From the NCBI GenBank assembly GCA_003155135.1, contig PMFN01000013.1, positions 62,001 to 126,000 of the forward strand: a stretch of 64,000 nucleotides of DNA, in the 5' to 3' direction. The stretch's first letter is position 1. Every line of letters starts with the position of its first letter. The DNA is from Acidimicrobiaceae bacterium. Its GTDB lineage: Bacteria > Actinomycetota > Acidimicrobiia > Acidimicrobiales > RAAP-2. A program made the translations under genes and the position numbers. The notes below the pieces were generated by a model, which searched no databases, was not told where the DNA came from, and was given only the letters and a program-made list of their open reading frames with translations. Of the stretch, positions 26,113-34,992 are shown piece after piece.

Positions 26113-26775
26113 CTAGCCGAAGGCGAACGGCGCGCCCGCGTGGGGCTTGCTGAAGCGCATGTGCAGCGCGATCGCTCCGCTCGTGATCGCCGCCCATCCA
26201 CACCACACCGACGCGAAGCCGTCGACGGTGAGCGCGGCGATGACGATGATAGCGAAGAGGTTGACGGCCCCGAAGATGGCCACGTCGCGATAACCCGAGA
26301 GCAGCAGGGCACCGCAGACGGCCACCACGTAGAGCGAGATCAGCAGCAACGTGTCGCCGGTGTGCAGGCTGTAGGCGAGGTGGTACGGCCGGGCCTTCAC
26401 GCCGATGGGCCCGCGCACCATGGCGGCCAGCAGTGTGATGCCAACCGCTGCCCCGAGAACGACGAAGGGGATCATGAGCCGGCGGTGCCGCCCCGTCGGC
26501 TCGAGGGCGAGCACGGCCAGGGGCACGTAGATCGGCAGCACCACGAAGGCGATCAGGAGGTAGACCCACAGGGCCACCTCGGCCAGCCCCGGCGGTACGT
26601 GGCCCTGCTGGCCCCACCACACGAAGGCCTCGACGATCTGGTGGAAGCCGAGCAGGAGGGGCAGGGCGGCGAGGAGAAGGTGGTCACGTCGCTTGCCGAC
26701 GTGTCGCACCGCGTCGATGCCGATGGCGGCGATCACCGTCCCGCCGACCAGGTCGGCCTGGGGTGAGAAGCACAC
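26113..26775 (-). CDS. DUF6629-type integral membrane protein
   Basis: The 220-residue protein begins MCFSPQADLVGGTVIAAIGID, the hallmark start of the DUF6629 group, and has about seven hydrophobic segments with a FHQIVEAFVWW motif in the second. The function is unknown. It converges with the desaturase gene with a gap of 22 bases and diverges from the MauD-like gene. Confidence 0.72.
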   Translation of the reverse strand: MCFSPQADLVGGTVIAAIGIDAVRHVGKRRDHLLLAALPLLLGFHQIVEAFVWWGQQGHVPPGLAEVALWVYLLIAFVVLPIYVPLAVLALEPTGRHRRLMIPFVVLGAAVGITLLAAMVRGPIGVKARPYHLAYSLHTGDTLLLISLYVVAVCGALLLSGYRDVAIFGAVNLFAIIVIAALTVDGFASVWCGWAAITSGAIALHMRFSKPHAGAPFAFG

Positions 26776-26998
26776 GTCCGAAAGCTAGTCCTCCCCGAGG
26801 GCATGCTCTTCCGAGTGCGCGGTTGCGTCGGGTCGCGGGCCTTGCGGACGGAACCATCTTGGCCCTCCTGCCATTGCCCACAGCTTGACGGGCGTCGACT
26901 CGGGGTGTCGGCTGAGCTGCGCGACCGCTTCGGCGTGTGTGAGATCGGGCCGGAGAGGGAATGGCAATCGGCATCGGCTGAGTTCGGGGGTATTGACC

Positions 26999-27826
26999 GT
27001 GGTGGCACTCGTTCTGGCTCTGGCCTTTGTCGTCCTTGTCCTCGGTGTGCTCGTCGCCGGTCTGCTGCGCAGCCACGCCGACATCCTGCGAGCGCTCCAC
27101 GACCTGGGGGCCGGGGTCGGCGACCCGATGGGCGAGGCCCCGCACCGCCATGGACAGCAAGCCGGCGAGACGCCCGTTGCCCTCACGCTCGGGCCGCCCT
27201 TGCCGAGCGAGCGTGACGCCACCTCCGCGGCGGCTCTCACGGGAGTGACGCCAGGCGGGGATGCGATCGCCGTGGACGTCCTCGGTGAACGGCTCACGCT
27301 GCTCGCCTTCCTCTCCTCGGGCTGTGCCACCTGTGCGGGATTCTGGGAGTCCTTCAGCCATCCCGGCTCCCTCGATCTGCCCGAGGGGGTCCGCCTGGTG
27401 GCGGTGACCAAGGGGCCCGAGTTCGAGATCCCCGCCGAGGTGGGCGCGCGCGCTCACCGCTCGCTCACCGTCGTCATGTCGACCGAAGCATGGAGCGACT
27501 ACGAGGTGCCCGGCTCACCGTTCTTCGTGCTGGTCGATGGCCGGACCGGCCGTCGAGTCGGTGAAGGAGTCGCAAACCAGTTCTCGCAGGTGGCTGAGCT
27601 CGTGCGCCGGGCGCAGGGCGACGTGCGGCCCTTCGACGTCGGAAGCCGCAGCCGGGCCTTCGCCGAAGGTCTCGACGGTCCCGCCCGAGAGCGCGCCAAC
27701 GACGATGCCCTCCTGGCCGCCGGTATCCAGCCCGGCCACCCGAGCCTCTACCCCGCGTCCCTGGCCGACGTGTTCGCGGCCGATGCACCACCTGGCGGGG
27801 AGGGTGCGGTGCGGAGGGTTCCCTAG
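26999..27826 (+). CDS. MauD-like membrane-anchored thioredoxin-fold protein
   Basis: This 275-residue protein has one N-terminal membrane anchor (residues 2-23), then a TlpA/thioredoxin-like domain with Cys109-x2-Cys112 in SSGCATCAGFW and a cis-proline loop VPGSPFFVLVD. In methylamine utilisation, MauD assists disulfide formation in the cysteine-rich light chain in the periplasm. GTG 26999 was chosen with GGGGG eight bases upstream; GTG 27002 or TTG 26993 are alternatives. It is first in a cluster with MauE-like and Tat-exported cysteine-rich proteins, which supports the same role. Confidence 0.8.
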   Translation: MVALVLALAFVVLVLGVLVAGLLRSHADILRALHDLGAGVGDPMGEAPHRHGQQAGETPVALTLGPPLPSERDATSAAALTGVTPGGDAIAVDVLGERLTLLAFLSSGCATCAGFWESFSHPGSLDLPEGVRLVAVTKGPEFEIPAEVGARAHRSLTVVMSTEAWSDYEVPGSPFFVLVDGRTGRRVGEGVANQFSQVAELVRRAQGDVRPFDVGSRSRAFAEGLDGPARERANDDALLAAGIQPGHPSLYPASLADVFAADAPPGGEGAVRRVP

Positions 27827-28318
27827 ATGGCCACCCTCAGCGCGCACGGGATCTCGGCGGGACTGCCGAACGGGTTCGAAGGCCGGATCTTCGTCCGACC
27901 CGAAGTGGGCGGCGAAGTCTCCTACCCGGTCGCACACTTCGCCTCCTTCCCGCTGCCCGCGACAGTCGGCGACTTCGGGTCAGGGGCGGTCACGATGATG
28001 GGGCCGAGCGACGTCTTTGCCGTCTTGTTCCAGTACGGGCCCGAGAGCGTGGGCACGGCACTGTTCGCCCGCCAGGGCATGCCGCTGTCGCTCAGCCAGG
28101 CTGACTTCAGCCCGATCCTCTTGCGGCGCGGCCTCACCGGCCAGTCCGGAACGCAGTGGTTCTTCACCGAGGCGGGGCGCCCCTTCACCTTCTACGCCGT
28201 CCTCGGGAGCCACGCCCGCCGTTCGGTGCTCGTACCCAAGGTGAACGCGCTGCTCGCCGGGATCAGCGTCAGCCCGCCCACGCCGTCGACCGCCGGGGGG
28301 ACGGCGCCGTGGAACTGA
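27827..28318 (+). CDS. Unknown protein in the Mau-like cluster
   Basis: The 163-residue product begins at the ATG right after the MauD-like stop and overlaps the next start by 10 bases. It shows no signal peptide, no membrane segment and a mixed alpha/beta pattern (VSYPVAHFASFPLPATVGDF, RPFTFYAVLGSHARRSVLVP). I do not recognise the family. The tight packing suggests it acts with the MauD/MauE-like pair. Confidence 0.7.
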   Translation: MATLSAHGISAGLPNGFEGRIFVRPEVGGEVSYPVAHFASFPLPATVGDFGSGAVTMMGPSDVFAVLFQYGPESVGTALFARQGMPLSLSQADFSPILLRRGLTGQSGTQWFFTEAGRPFTFYAVLGSHARRSVLVPKVNALLAGISVSPPTPSTAGGTAPWN

Positions 28319-28875
28319 TCGGCACCTATCTGGTCGCCTGCGTGCTGCTGGTCACCGCCGGCGTCGCCAAGGCCTTGCGCCCCGGCGACACGGCCCGGGC
28401 GCTGGCCGCCATGCTCGAGGCACGCTCGATCCGCGGCGCTCGGCCTGGTGTGCTGCGCACCGCGGTGCGCCTCGGCGCCCTTGCTGAGGCGGTGCTCGGC
28501 ATCGTCGCCATCGCCCTGCCCAGGCCGCTCACCGCGACACTGGTGGGCGCCTCCTATGTCGCCTTCGCCGGGGTGGTCACCTACGCCCGGGCGACCGGCT
28601 CGCCGCTCGCCACCTGTGGCTGCTTCGCGACCCCGGACTCGCCGGCCACGCTCCTGCACGTGGCCCTCGACGTGCTGCTCGGGGCCGCCGCGCTCGTCGT
28701 CGCCTCCGGTGCCCCGCACACCGGTTCGATCCGCGACGTGCTGGCACACCAGCCCCTCGGCGGCGTGGCCCTGCTGGTCGTCGTCGGCGTGGGCACGTGG
28801 CTCGCCTACCTGGCGTTCACCGTCATGGGCTCGCTCGAGTCGGCGCGTCGACTGGTCGGGGTGCGGCACCGGTGA
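28309..28875 (+). CDS. MauE/DoxX-like redox-associated membrane protein
   Basis: A 188-residue protein with four to five membrane segments and the family mark Cys103-Gly-Cys105-Phe (ATCGCF) between the third and fourth segments. MauE is needed with MauD for maturing the disulfide-rich methylamine dehydrogenase light chain. GTG starts inside the previous gene, and its stop overlaps the next start (GTGA), so all three are coupled. The substrate is probably the Cys-rich protein encoded next. Confidence 0.82.
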   Translation: MELIGTYLVACVLLVTAGVAKALRPGDTARALAAMLEARSIRGARPGVLRTAVRLGALAEAVLGIVAIALPRPLTATLVGASYVAFAGVVTYARATGSPLATCGCFATPDSPATLLHVALDVLLGAAALVVASGAPHTGSIRDVLAHQPLGGVALLVVVGVGTWLAYLAFTVMGSLESARRLVGVRHR

Positions 28876-30278
28876 GTGTCTCTGGAGCCCTGGTCGAGCG
28901 CACGTCGAGCTTCTTGGAGTCGCGCTTCAGCCGGCGCAGCTTCATCAACCGCTCCGCCATGGCCGGGAGCGCGGTCGCCATCGGGGCCGGCATGGACCTC
29001 GCCCTCAAGCCGGGGACGGCCTACGGGGCCATCTGCTCGTGCGGGAATGCGGAGTGCGACTGCGGATCGACGTGCTGTTCGGGCTTCAGTGACTTCTGCT
29101 GCTCGGTCAACGGCGGCTACAACTACTGCCCCTCGAACACGATCATGGGTGGCTGGTGGAAGGCGGACAACTCCACCTACTGCGGCGGCCCCCGCTACTA
29201 CATGGACTGCAACGCGACCTGTCAGTGCCTCGACGGTTGCGGGGGCGGCTTCAATTTCTGCGACACGAGCTGCGACGGGACGAACTGCGGCTGCGGCCCA
29301 GAGGGATGCAATTCGTTCCTGACCGGCTGCCTCCAGTTCCGCTACGGGCAGTGCAACCAGGACGTCGCCTGCATGGGTCGCATCGTGTGCCGGGTGGTCG
29401 CCTGCATCCCGCCGTGGGAGGTCGACCCGAGCTGCACGACGGCCAACGCCGTCGACGACAGCACCGCCGAGCAGAACGTGGCCTGCTGGACCGCAGCGCC
29501 ACCGTCGCCCCCACCGCCGCCGTGCAACTCGCCGGCCACCCAGTGCAAGGTCGTGGGAGTCGGGGCGAGCACCGACGGCGGCGGCTACGCCATCCTCACC
29601 TCGTTCGGCAAGCTGTTCCCCTACGGCGACTTCGCCGACCTCGGTGACGAGTCAGGCGTGGCGCTGAACCGCCCAATGGTCGGCATCAGCGCCCGGCCGG
29701 GCGGCGGCTACTACTTCGTCGCCGCCGACGGCGGCATCTTCTCCTACGGGGCGCCGTTTCTCGGTTCGATGGGGGGGCGAACCCTCAATGCCCCGATGGT
29801 GGGCATGGCGTGCACGCCGACGGGCAACGGCTACTGGACGGTGGCGGCCGACGGTGGGATCTTCACCTTCGGGGACGCGCAGTTCCACGGCTCGATGGGC
29901 GGCAGTCACCTCAATCAGCCCATCGTGGGCATGGCCGCGACACCGAGTGGCAACGGCTACTGGTGCGTCGCGTCCGACGGCGGGATCTTCGCTTTCGGCG
30001 ACGCCCCCTTCCACGGCTCGATGGGCGGCCAACCGCTCAACAAGCCGGTGGTCGGCATGGCGGCGACCCCGAGTGGCAATGGCTACTGGTTCGTGGCGGC
30101 CGACGGGGGCATCTTCGCCTTCGGCGACGCGCCGTTCGACGGTTCCATGGGGGGCCAGCAGCTCAACAAGCCGGTGGTCGGGATGGCCGCGCCGCGCTCG
30201 CCGGCCGGCTACTGGCTGGTCGCCGCCGACGGCGGCATCTTTTCCTTCGACGTCTCGTTCCTCGGTTCACCCGCCTAG
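28872..30278 (+). CDS. Tat-exported Cys-rich MauA-like protein fused to propeller-like repeats
   Basis: The 468-residue protein has a Tat signal (SRRSFINRS at 20-28, hydrophobic run to about 47). A domain at 54-225 holds 28 cysteines and includes [14 protein letters not shown] and RYYMDC near 86-113, which recalls the CPPGT...W...C pattern of the methylamine dehydrogenase light chain. A proline hinge (211-217) leads to six repeats of about 40 residues with GYW-x-VA-DGGIF-x-FG (227-468). No second tryptophan matching the TTQ partner was recognised in the IVCRVVAC region, and no mauG is nearby, so TTQ formation is doubtful. GTGA overlap couples it to the MauE-like gene. Confidence 0.85.
   Translation: [468 protein letters not shown]
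29550..30275 (+). repeat. Six coding repeats of about 40-42 codons
   Basis: Units begin near residues 227, 267, 307, 349, 391 and 433 of the protein above; the last is shortened. The core pattern [34 protein letters not shown] is nearly identical between units 3 to 5, which suggests recent internal duplication. The first unit is the most diverged. Confidence 0.85.
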
Positions 30279-30286
30279 GAGGGTCC

Positions 30287-31093
30287 ATGCACACCATCGA
30301 ACTCATCGCCGTCACCGCCGTGGTGGTCACCGCCGCCGTGCGCTCAACCTGGTCACCGTGCGGTCGCTCGATGCTCGCCAGCATCACGCCGTTGGCCGAG
30401 CGGGGCCGCGGGCATCGCTACGGGATCACCGCCGCATGGTTCGTGGTGGGCGCCACGCTCGGGGGTGCCACACTCGGTGCCGCCATGGCCGTGCTGGCCG
30501 CCGGCGTCGCCGCGGTGTCGCTCGGTCCGACGGTGGTGGCCGCGGTCGCCATCGGTGCGTGCGTGGCGGCGGCAGCATCCGATGAGCGACTCGCGGGATT
30601 CTCGTTGCCGGTCCACCACCGCCAGGTCAACGAGCGCTGGCTCGACCAGTTCCGGCCCTGGGCCTACGGCGCGGGCTTCGGGTGGCAGATCGGCAACGGG
30701 CTGTCGACCTACATCATGACGGCCGCGGTCTATCTCGGCATCGTGCTCGGCGCACTGACCGCCGAGCCGGTGCTGGCGGTGCTCCTCGGTGCGCTCTTCG
30801 GCCTGGTCCGCGGCCTCGGCGTCCTACTCGGCCGTCGCATCGCCAGCACCACCGACCTGCAGGCGTTCCACCGCCGCTTCGATGCCCTCGAGCCGGCCGC
30901 CCAGCTCGGTACCGTCCTCGTCGTGGTCGCCGCTGCCGCGGTCTTCGCCTGGGTGCTCTCGCCATGGGCGCCGCTCGCGGTGGTGGCAACGGTGCTGGCG
31001 GCCTCGGCCCGACGAGTCGCCGCAGTGCGCGTCCGCCGGACGGAGCCAGTGCGCCCGTCCGCGCCGCGACTCGGTGCCGAGACGGGCGCCTGA
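30287..31093 (+). CDS. Multi-pass membrane protein with WSPCG motif, Mau-like cluster
   Basis: The 268-residue product has six or seven hydrophobic segments. Residues 22-26 (WSPCG), followed by SMLASITPL, resemble the start of thiol-transporting CcdA-like proteins, but only one Cys is present, so electron transfer across the membrane is uncertain. AGGAGG lies four bases before the ATG, nine bases after the previous stop. It is probably the last member of the export and maturation set. Confidence 0.75.
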   Translation: MHTIELIAVTAVVVTAAVRSTWSPCGRSMLASITPLAERGRGHRYGITAAWFVVGATLGGATLGAAMAVLAAGVAAVSLGPTVVAAVAIGACVAAAASDERLAGFSLPVHHRQVNERWLDQFRPWAYGAGFGWQIGNGLSTYIMTAAVYLGIVLGALTAEPVLAVLLGALFGLVRGLGVLLGRRIASTTDLQAFHRRFDALEPAAQLGTVLVVVAAAAVFAWVLSPWAPLAVVATVLAASARRVAAVRVRRTEPVRPSAPRLGAETGA

Positions 31094-31095
31094 GC

Positions 31096-31114
31096 TCGGG
31101 CCGTTCGGCCCTGG
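31096..31114 (+). repeat. 19-bp direct repeat, left copy (right copy at 32716-32734)
   Basis: TCGGGCCGTTCGGCCCTGG occurs just before the MFS gene and again inside its 3' end. Each copy contains a GGGCC-GTTC-GGCCC hairpin. Confidence 0.6.
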
Positions 31115-31146
31115 CCCCGCGCCGCCAACCGTGTTCGCCTGGAGGG

Positions 31147-32838
31147 GTGGGCACTACAGAGGTGGCAGGCAGTAGCCCAGTCGCGCCGCGACGCTGGGTC
31201 GTCCTCGCCGTCCTGTGCGTCTCACTGCTGATCGTCTCGCTCGACAACACGATCCTCAACATCGCGCTGCCGACGTTGGTGCGCGACCTCCACGCCTCAG
31301 AGTCGAACCTTCAATGGATCGCCGACATCTACTCGTGCGTCTTCGGGGGCTTCCTCCTGGTGATGGGCAGCGTGGGCGACCGTGTGGGCCGCAAGCGGGT
31401 GTTCTGCACCGGACTTGTCATCTTCGCAGCCGGGTCGGCCGCCTCCGCCTTCTCGGCGACGGTGAACCAGCTGATCGCCGCGCGGGCCGTCATGGGATTC
31501 GGTGCGGCCTGCATCATGCCGGCCACCTTGTCCATCCTCATCACTGTCTTCCGTGACCCCGAGCAGCAGACCCGGGCGATCGGGTTCTGGTCGGGCACCA
31601 CCGGCCTCGGCATCGCCATCGGCCCCATCGCCGGGGGCTGGCTGCTCGCCCACTACTGGTGGGGCTCGGTGTTCCTCATCAATGTGCCGGTGGCGCTTCT
31701 CGGGCTCGTGGCCGCTCTGTGGCTGGTGCCCGAGTCAAAGAGCGCGGTGCCACGACCGGTCGACGCGCCCGGGGCACTGCTCTGTACCGGCGGCCTGGCC
31801 CTCCTCCTCTGGTCGATCATCGACATGCCCACGGCCGGCTGGCATGCCGGCCCGGTGCTCCTCGCCGGCGGTGTGGCGCTGGTGCTCCTGATCGCGTTCG
31901 TCCTGTGGGAGCGCCACACCCCGACACCGATGCTGCTGCTCGAGCCCTTCGGCGACCGGAGGTTCTCGGTGGCGATGCCGGCCGTTGCCCTGGCGGTGTT
32001 CGCCCTCATGGGCTCGCTGTTCGTGCTGACGCAGTACCTGCAGTTCTCTCTCGGCTTCTCGGCGTTCGGTGCCGGGTTGCGCATCCTTCCCATCGCCGTA
32101 GTGCTGGCGGTGGCAGCTCCCGCATCCTCCTACCTCGACCGTTGGCTCGGGACCAAGGTGGTCATCGGCACCGGCCTCGTGCTGGTCGCCTGCGGCCTCG
32201 CGCAGCTCACCACCACCACGACGGCCGAGGGCTTCGGTCACGCACTGATCGGCATGGTGCTCCTCGGCCTGGGCGCCGGGCTCATCATCGCCCCGGGGAC
32301 GGCGTCGGTGATGGGCTCGCTGCCGCGCGACCGGGCCGGGGCGGGCGCGGCGATGAACGGCACAGCCCTCCAGGTGGGCGGCGCGCTCGGCGTAGCCGTC
32401 TTGGGCTCGGTCCTCTCCTCGCGCTACCAGTCGAAGATGGCGCCGGTGCTGTCCGCCCACGCCGTGCCAGCGGTGGCCGCGCACGCCATCTCGAGCGGCA
32501 TCGGTGGCGCGCTGGCCGTCGCCCGCATCGCCGGCGGCGAACTCGGCGCCGAACTGGCCGATGCCGCGCGCGCCGCCTTCGTCACCGGCATGGACGCTGC
32601 CCTCCTGGTCGGCGCAGTTGTCGTCGCGGCGAGCGCGGTGCTGGTGCTGGTGGCACTGCCGGCCCGGCGGCGCCCCCAAGGCCGCCTTGCGAGCGATCCG
32701 GACCCGTCCCCTTCGTCGGGCCGTTCGGCCCTGGATCTGAGCAGCGGGGACGCAGAGACTGGCCACGAGCTGGCGCTCGGGGCGCCCGGCAGCGTTGCGG
32801 ATGCGCGCCAGGTGAGCGAACAAGGAGGAACGCCGTGA
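31147..32838 (+). CDS. MFS drug/metabolite exporter, DHA2 (14-TM) family
   Basis: This 563-residue transporter has the DHA2 motif LDNTILNIALPTL in helix 1, loop GSVGDRVGRKRVF and about 14 membrane segments. The family exports drugs or metabolites by proton antiport. GTG 31147 has GGAGG almost touching it; GTG 31162 is an alternative, so the exact start is uncertain. The hydrophilic C-terminal tail (last 60 residues) contains the right copy of the 19-bp repeat. Its stop overlaps the CBS-domain gene. Confidence 0.85.
   Translation: MGTTEVAGSSPVAPRRWVVLAVLCVSLLIVSLDNTILNIALPTLVRDLHASESNLQWIADIYSCVFGGFLLVMGSVGDRVGRKRVFCTGLVIFAAGSAASAFSATVNQLIAARAVMGFGAACIMPATLSILITVFRDPEQQTRAIGFWSGTTGLGIAIGPIAGGWLLAHYWWGSVFLINVPVALLGLVAALWLVPESKSAVPRPVDAPGALLCTGGLALLLWSIIDMPTAGWHAGPVLLAGGVALVLLIAFVLWERHTPTPMLLLEPFGDRRFSVAMPAVALAVFALMGSLFVLTQYLQFSLGFSAFGAGLRILPIAVVLAVAAPASSYLDRWLGTKVVIGTGLVLVACGLAQLTTTTTAEGFGHALIGMVLLGLGAGLIIAPGTASVMGSLPRDRAGAGAAMNGTALQVGGALGVAVLGSVLSSRYQSKMAPVLSAHAVPAVAAHAISSGIGGALAVARIAGGELGAELADAARAAFVTGMDAALLVGAVVVAASAVLVLVALPARRRPQGRLASDPDPSPSSGRSALDLSSGDAETGHELALGAPGSVADARQVSEQGGTP
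32716..32734 (+). repeat. 19-bp direct repeat, right copy
   Basis: Identical to 31096-31114; here it encodes part of the non-membrane tail of the MFS protein. Confidence 0.6.
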
Positions 32839-33245
32839 AGGTGAGAGATGCGCTCCATAAGGCCCCAGTGACCGTCTCGCCCCGGGCGAGCCTCGCCGAG
32901 ACCGCGACCGTTATGGCTGAGTACAACGTCGGCGCCGTGCTGGTCGTCGAAGGTGACTCGCTGGTAGGGATCGTCACCGACCGCGACCTGGTGGTACGGG
33001 CGCTCGCCTCGGGCCAGGCGGCGGGAGAGGAGGTCGGTTCGGTCATGACCCTCGAGCCATCCACCGTCCAGGGTGGTGCTGAGGTCGACGAGGCCCTCGC
33101 TGTGCTGGCAGAGGGGGGCTTCCGTCGCGTGCCGGTCCTCGAAGATGACCAGCTTGCGGGGATGCTGACCACCGACGACGTGCTGGCCGCCGCCTTGGCC
33201 CTGCTCGGGGCCGCAGTCGCTCCGGTGCTCGGCGAGCGGGACTGA
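32835..33245 (+). CDS. Two-CBS-domain protein
   Basis: A 136-residue protein made of two CBS motifs: residues 1-60 (VRDALHKAPVTVSPRASLAE, GIVTDRDLVVRAL) and 66-125 (VGSVMTLEPSTVQ, GMLTTDDVLAAAL). CBS pairs bind adenosyl nucleotides and act as energy sensors. AAGGAGGA lies five bases before the GTG, which overlaps the MFS stop. As a stand-alone protein its partner is unknown; proximity suggests stress or transport control. Confidence 0.88.
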   Translation: MKVRDALHKAPVTVSPRASLAETATVMAEYNVGAVLVVEGDSLVGIVTDRDLVVRALASGQAAGEEVGSVMTLEPSTVQGGAEVDEALAVLAEGGFRRVPVLEDDQLAGMLTTDDVLAAALALLGAAVAPVLGERD

Positions 33246-33412
33246 TCGGGACGCACCGCCAGCGTGGTGGCGACCACGTCGTCTCTTGACCTTCGGCCCT
33301 AGGCGACGGGGGCCCCGCTGCTTAACGTGGTTGGTGGACGGCGAGGTCGTCGCCGTTCCGGGTCGGAGCACCGATCCGAGCATCTCTTACGACCTTGAGC
33401 AGGGAGGCAATC

Positions 33413-34984
33413 ATGGCCCTCACGACAGATCCCGTGACGACCGAGGCCGCAACGACCAAGGATGCGACGTTCGTCGCGCCGGGACGGGCCGGAAGCGTGG
33501 TGCAAGTGAAGGCCCGCTACGAGAACTTCATCGGCGGCGCCTGGGTCCCCCCGGTGAAGGGCCAGTACATGACCGACCTGAGCCCGGTCAACGGTCAGCC
33601 AATCTGCGAGGTGGCGCGCTCCACCGCCGAGGACGTCGAACTCGCCCTGGACGCCGCGCACGCCGCGAAGGACGCATGGGGCGAGTCCTCCCTCACCGAG
33701 CGCGCCGCGGTGCTCAACGCCATCGCCGACCGCATCGAGGAGAACCTCGAGATGCTGGCGGTGGCCGAGACGTGGGAGAACGGCAAGCCCGTCCGCGAGA
33801 CGCTGGCTGCCGACATCCCGCTCGCCGTCGACCACTTCCGCTACTTCGCCGGCGCGACCCGCTCACTCGAGGGGCGCACCACGGAGATCGACAAGGACAC
33901 CGTCGCCTACCACTTCCACGAGCCGCTGGGCGTGGTGGGCCAGATCATCCCGTTCAACTTCCCGCTGCTGATGGCCGCCTGGAAGATCGCGCCCGCGCTC
34001 GCTGCGGGCAACTGCACCGTCGTCAAGCCGGCGTCGCCCACGCCGTGGTCGATCCTCAAGCTTGCCGAGGTCATCGGCGACGTGGTGCCTCCCGGCGTGC
34101 TCAACGTCGTGACCGGCCCCGGTGCTGAGATCGGCAAGGCCCTGGCCACGAGTCCGCGCATCGCCAAGATCGGCTTCACGGGCGAGACCACAACGGGGCG
34201 GCTGATCATGCAGTACGCAGCCGAGAACATCATCCCGTCCACCGTCGAGCTCGGTGGGAAGTCGCCGAACATCTTCTTCGCCGACGTGATGGAAGAGGAC
34301 GACGAGTACCTGGACAAGGCGGTCGAGGGCCTCGTGCTCTACGCCTTCAACAAGGGCGAGGTCTGCACGTGCCCGTCGCGCGCCCTCATCGAGGAGTCGA
34401 TCTACGACCGCTTCATGGAGCGGGCGCTCGAGCGCATCAGGGCGATCCGCCAAGGTGACCCGCTCGACCTGGCCACCATGATCGGCCCGCAGGTCTCGCG
34501 ACAGCAGATCGAAAAGATCGCCTCCTATGTCGACATCGGCCGCCAGGAGGGCGCTGAGGTTCTGATCGGTGGCGAGCGCGCCCATCTGGGTGGTGAGTTC
34601 GAAGACGGCTACTACTTCGAGCCGACGGTGCTGAAGGGCCACAACGACATGCGGGTCTTCCAAGAGGAGATCTTCGGTCCCGTACTTGCCGTCACCACCT
34701 TCAAGGACGAGGCGGAGGCGGTCGAGATCGCCAACGACACGCTCTACGGGCTCGGTGCAGGTGTGTGGACGCGCAACGGCAACCGTGCGTACCGGATGGG
34801 CCGGGCCATCAAGGCAGGGCGCGTGTGGACCAACTGCTACCACCTGTACCCGGCCGGTGCCGCCTTCGGCGGCTACAAGATCTCCGGTGTCGGGCGGGAG
34901 AACCACGCCATGATGCTCGAGCACTACTCGCAGACGAAGAACGTCCTGGTGAGCTACAGCACGTCACCGCTCGGGTTCTTCTGA
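33413..34984 (+). CDS. NAD(P)-dependent aldehyde dehydrogenase
   Basis: The 523-residue enzyme has catalytic Glu279 in ELGGKSPN and Cys318 in GEVCTCPSR, with the oxyanion Asn in PFNFPL. It oxidises short aldehydes to acids. The ATG at 33413 is supported by GGGAGG upstream; the upstream ATG at 33395 has none. DUF779 and Zn alcohol dehydrogenase genes follow immediately, a combination seen with acetaldehyde dehydrogenases of the ExaC/AcoD type. The full chain alcohol to aldehyde to acid is therefore encoded here. Confidence 0.93.
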   Translation: MALTTDPVTTEAATTKDATFVAPGRAGSVVQVKARYENFIGGAWVPPVKGQYMTDLSPVNGQPICEVARSTAEDVELALDAAHAAKDAWGESSLTERAAVLNAIADRIEENLEMLAVAETWENGKPVRETLAADIPLAVDHFRYFAGATRSLEGRTTEIDKDTVAYHFHEPLGVVGQIIPFNFPLLMAAWKIAPALAAGNCTVVKPASPTPWSILKLAEVIGDVVPPGVLNVVTGPGAEIGKALATSPRIAKIGFTGETTTGRLIMQYAAENIIPSTVELGGKSPNIFFADVMEEDDEYLDKAVEGLVLYAFNKGEVCTCPSRALIEESIYDRFMERALERIRAIRQGDPLDLATMIGPQVSRQQIEKIASYVDIGRQEGAEVLIGGERAHLGGEFEDGYYFEPTVLKGHNDMRVFQEEIFGPVLAVTTFKDEAEAVEIANDTLYGLGAGVWTRNGNRAYRMGRAIKAGRVWTNCYHLYPAGAAFGGYKISGVGRENHAMMLEHYSQTKNVLVSYSTSPLGFF

Positions 34985-34992
34985 GACCGGGC

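Noticed and set aside
29640-30245. Regular 120-126-base repeats as a possible CRISPR array
   Set aside because: Repeats are in frame, differ at synonymous sites and encode protein repeats; there are no unique spacers of constant length.
28872-30278. True methylamine dehydrogenase light chain
   Set aside because: No mauB or mauG nearby, the cysteine count is far above 12, and a second TTQ tryptophan was not recognised.
31141-31200. Peptide VAGSSPVAP at the MFS N-terminus, which often arises from translated tRNA genes
   Set aside because: The DNA lacks the GGTTCRA T-loop and cannot form a tRNA cloverleaf, so no tRNA is called.
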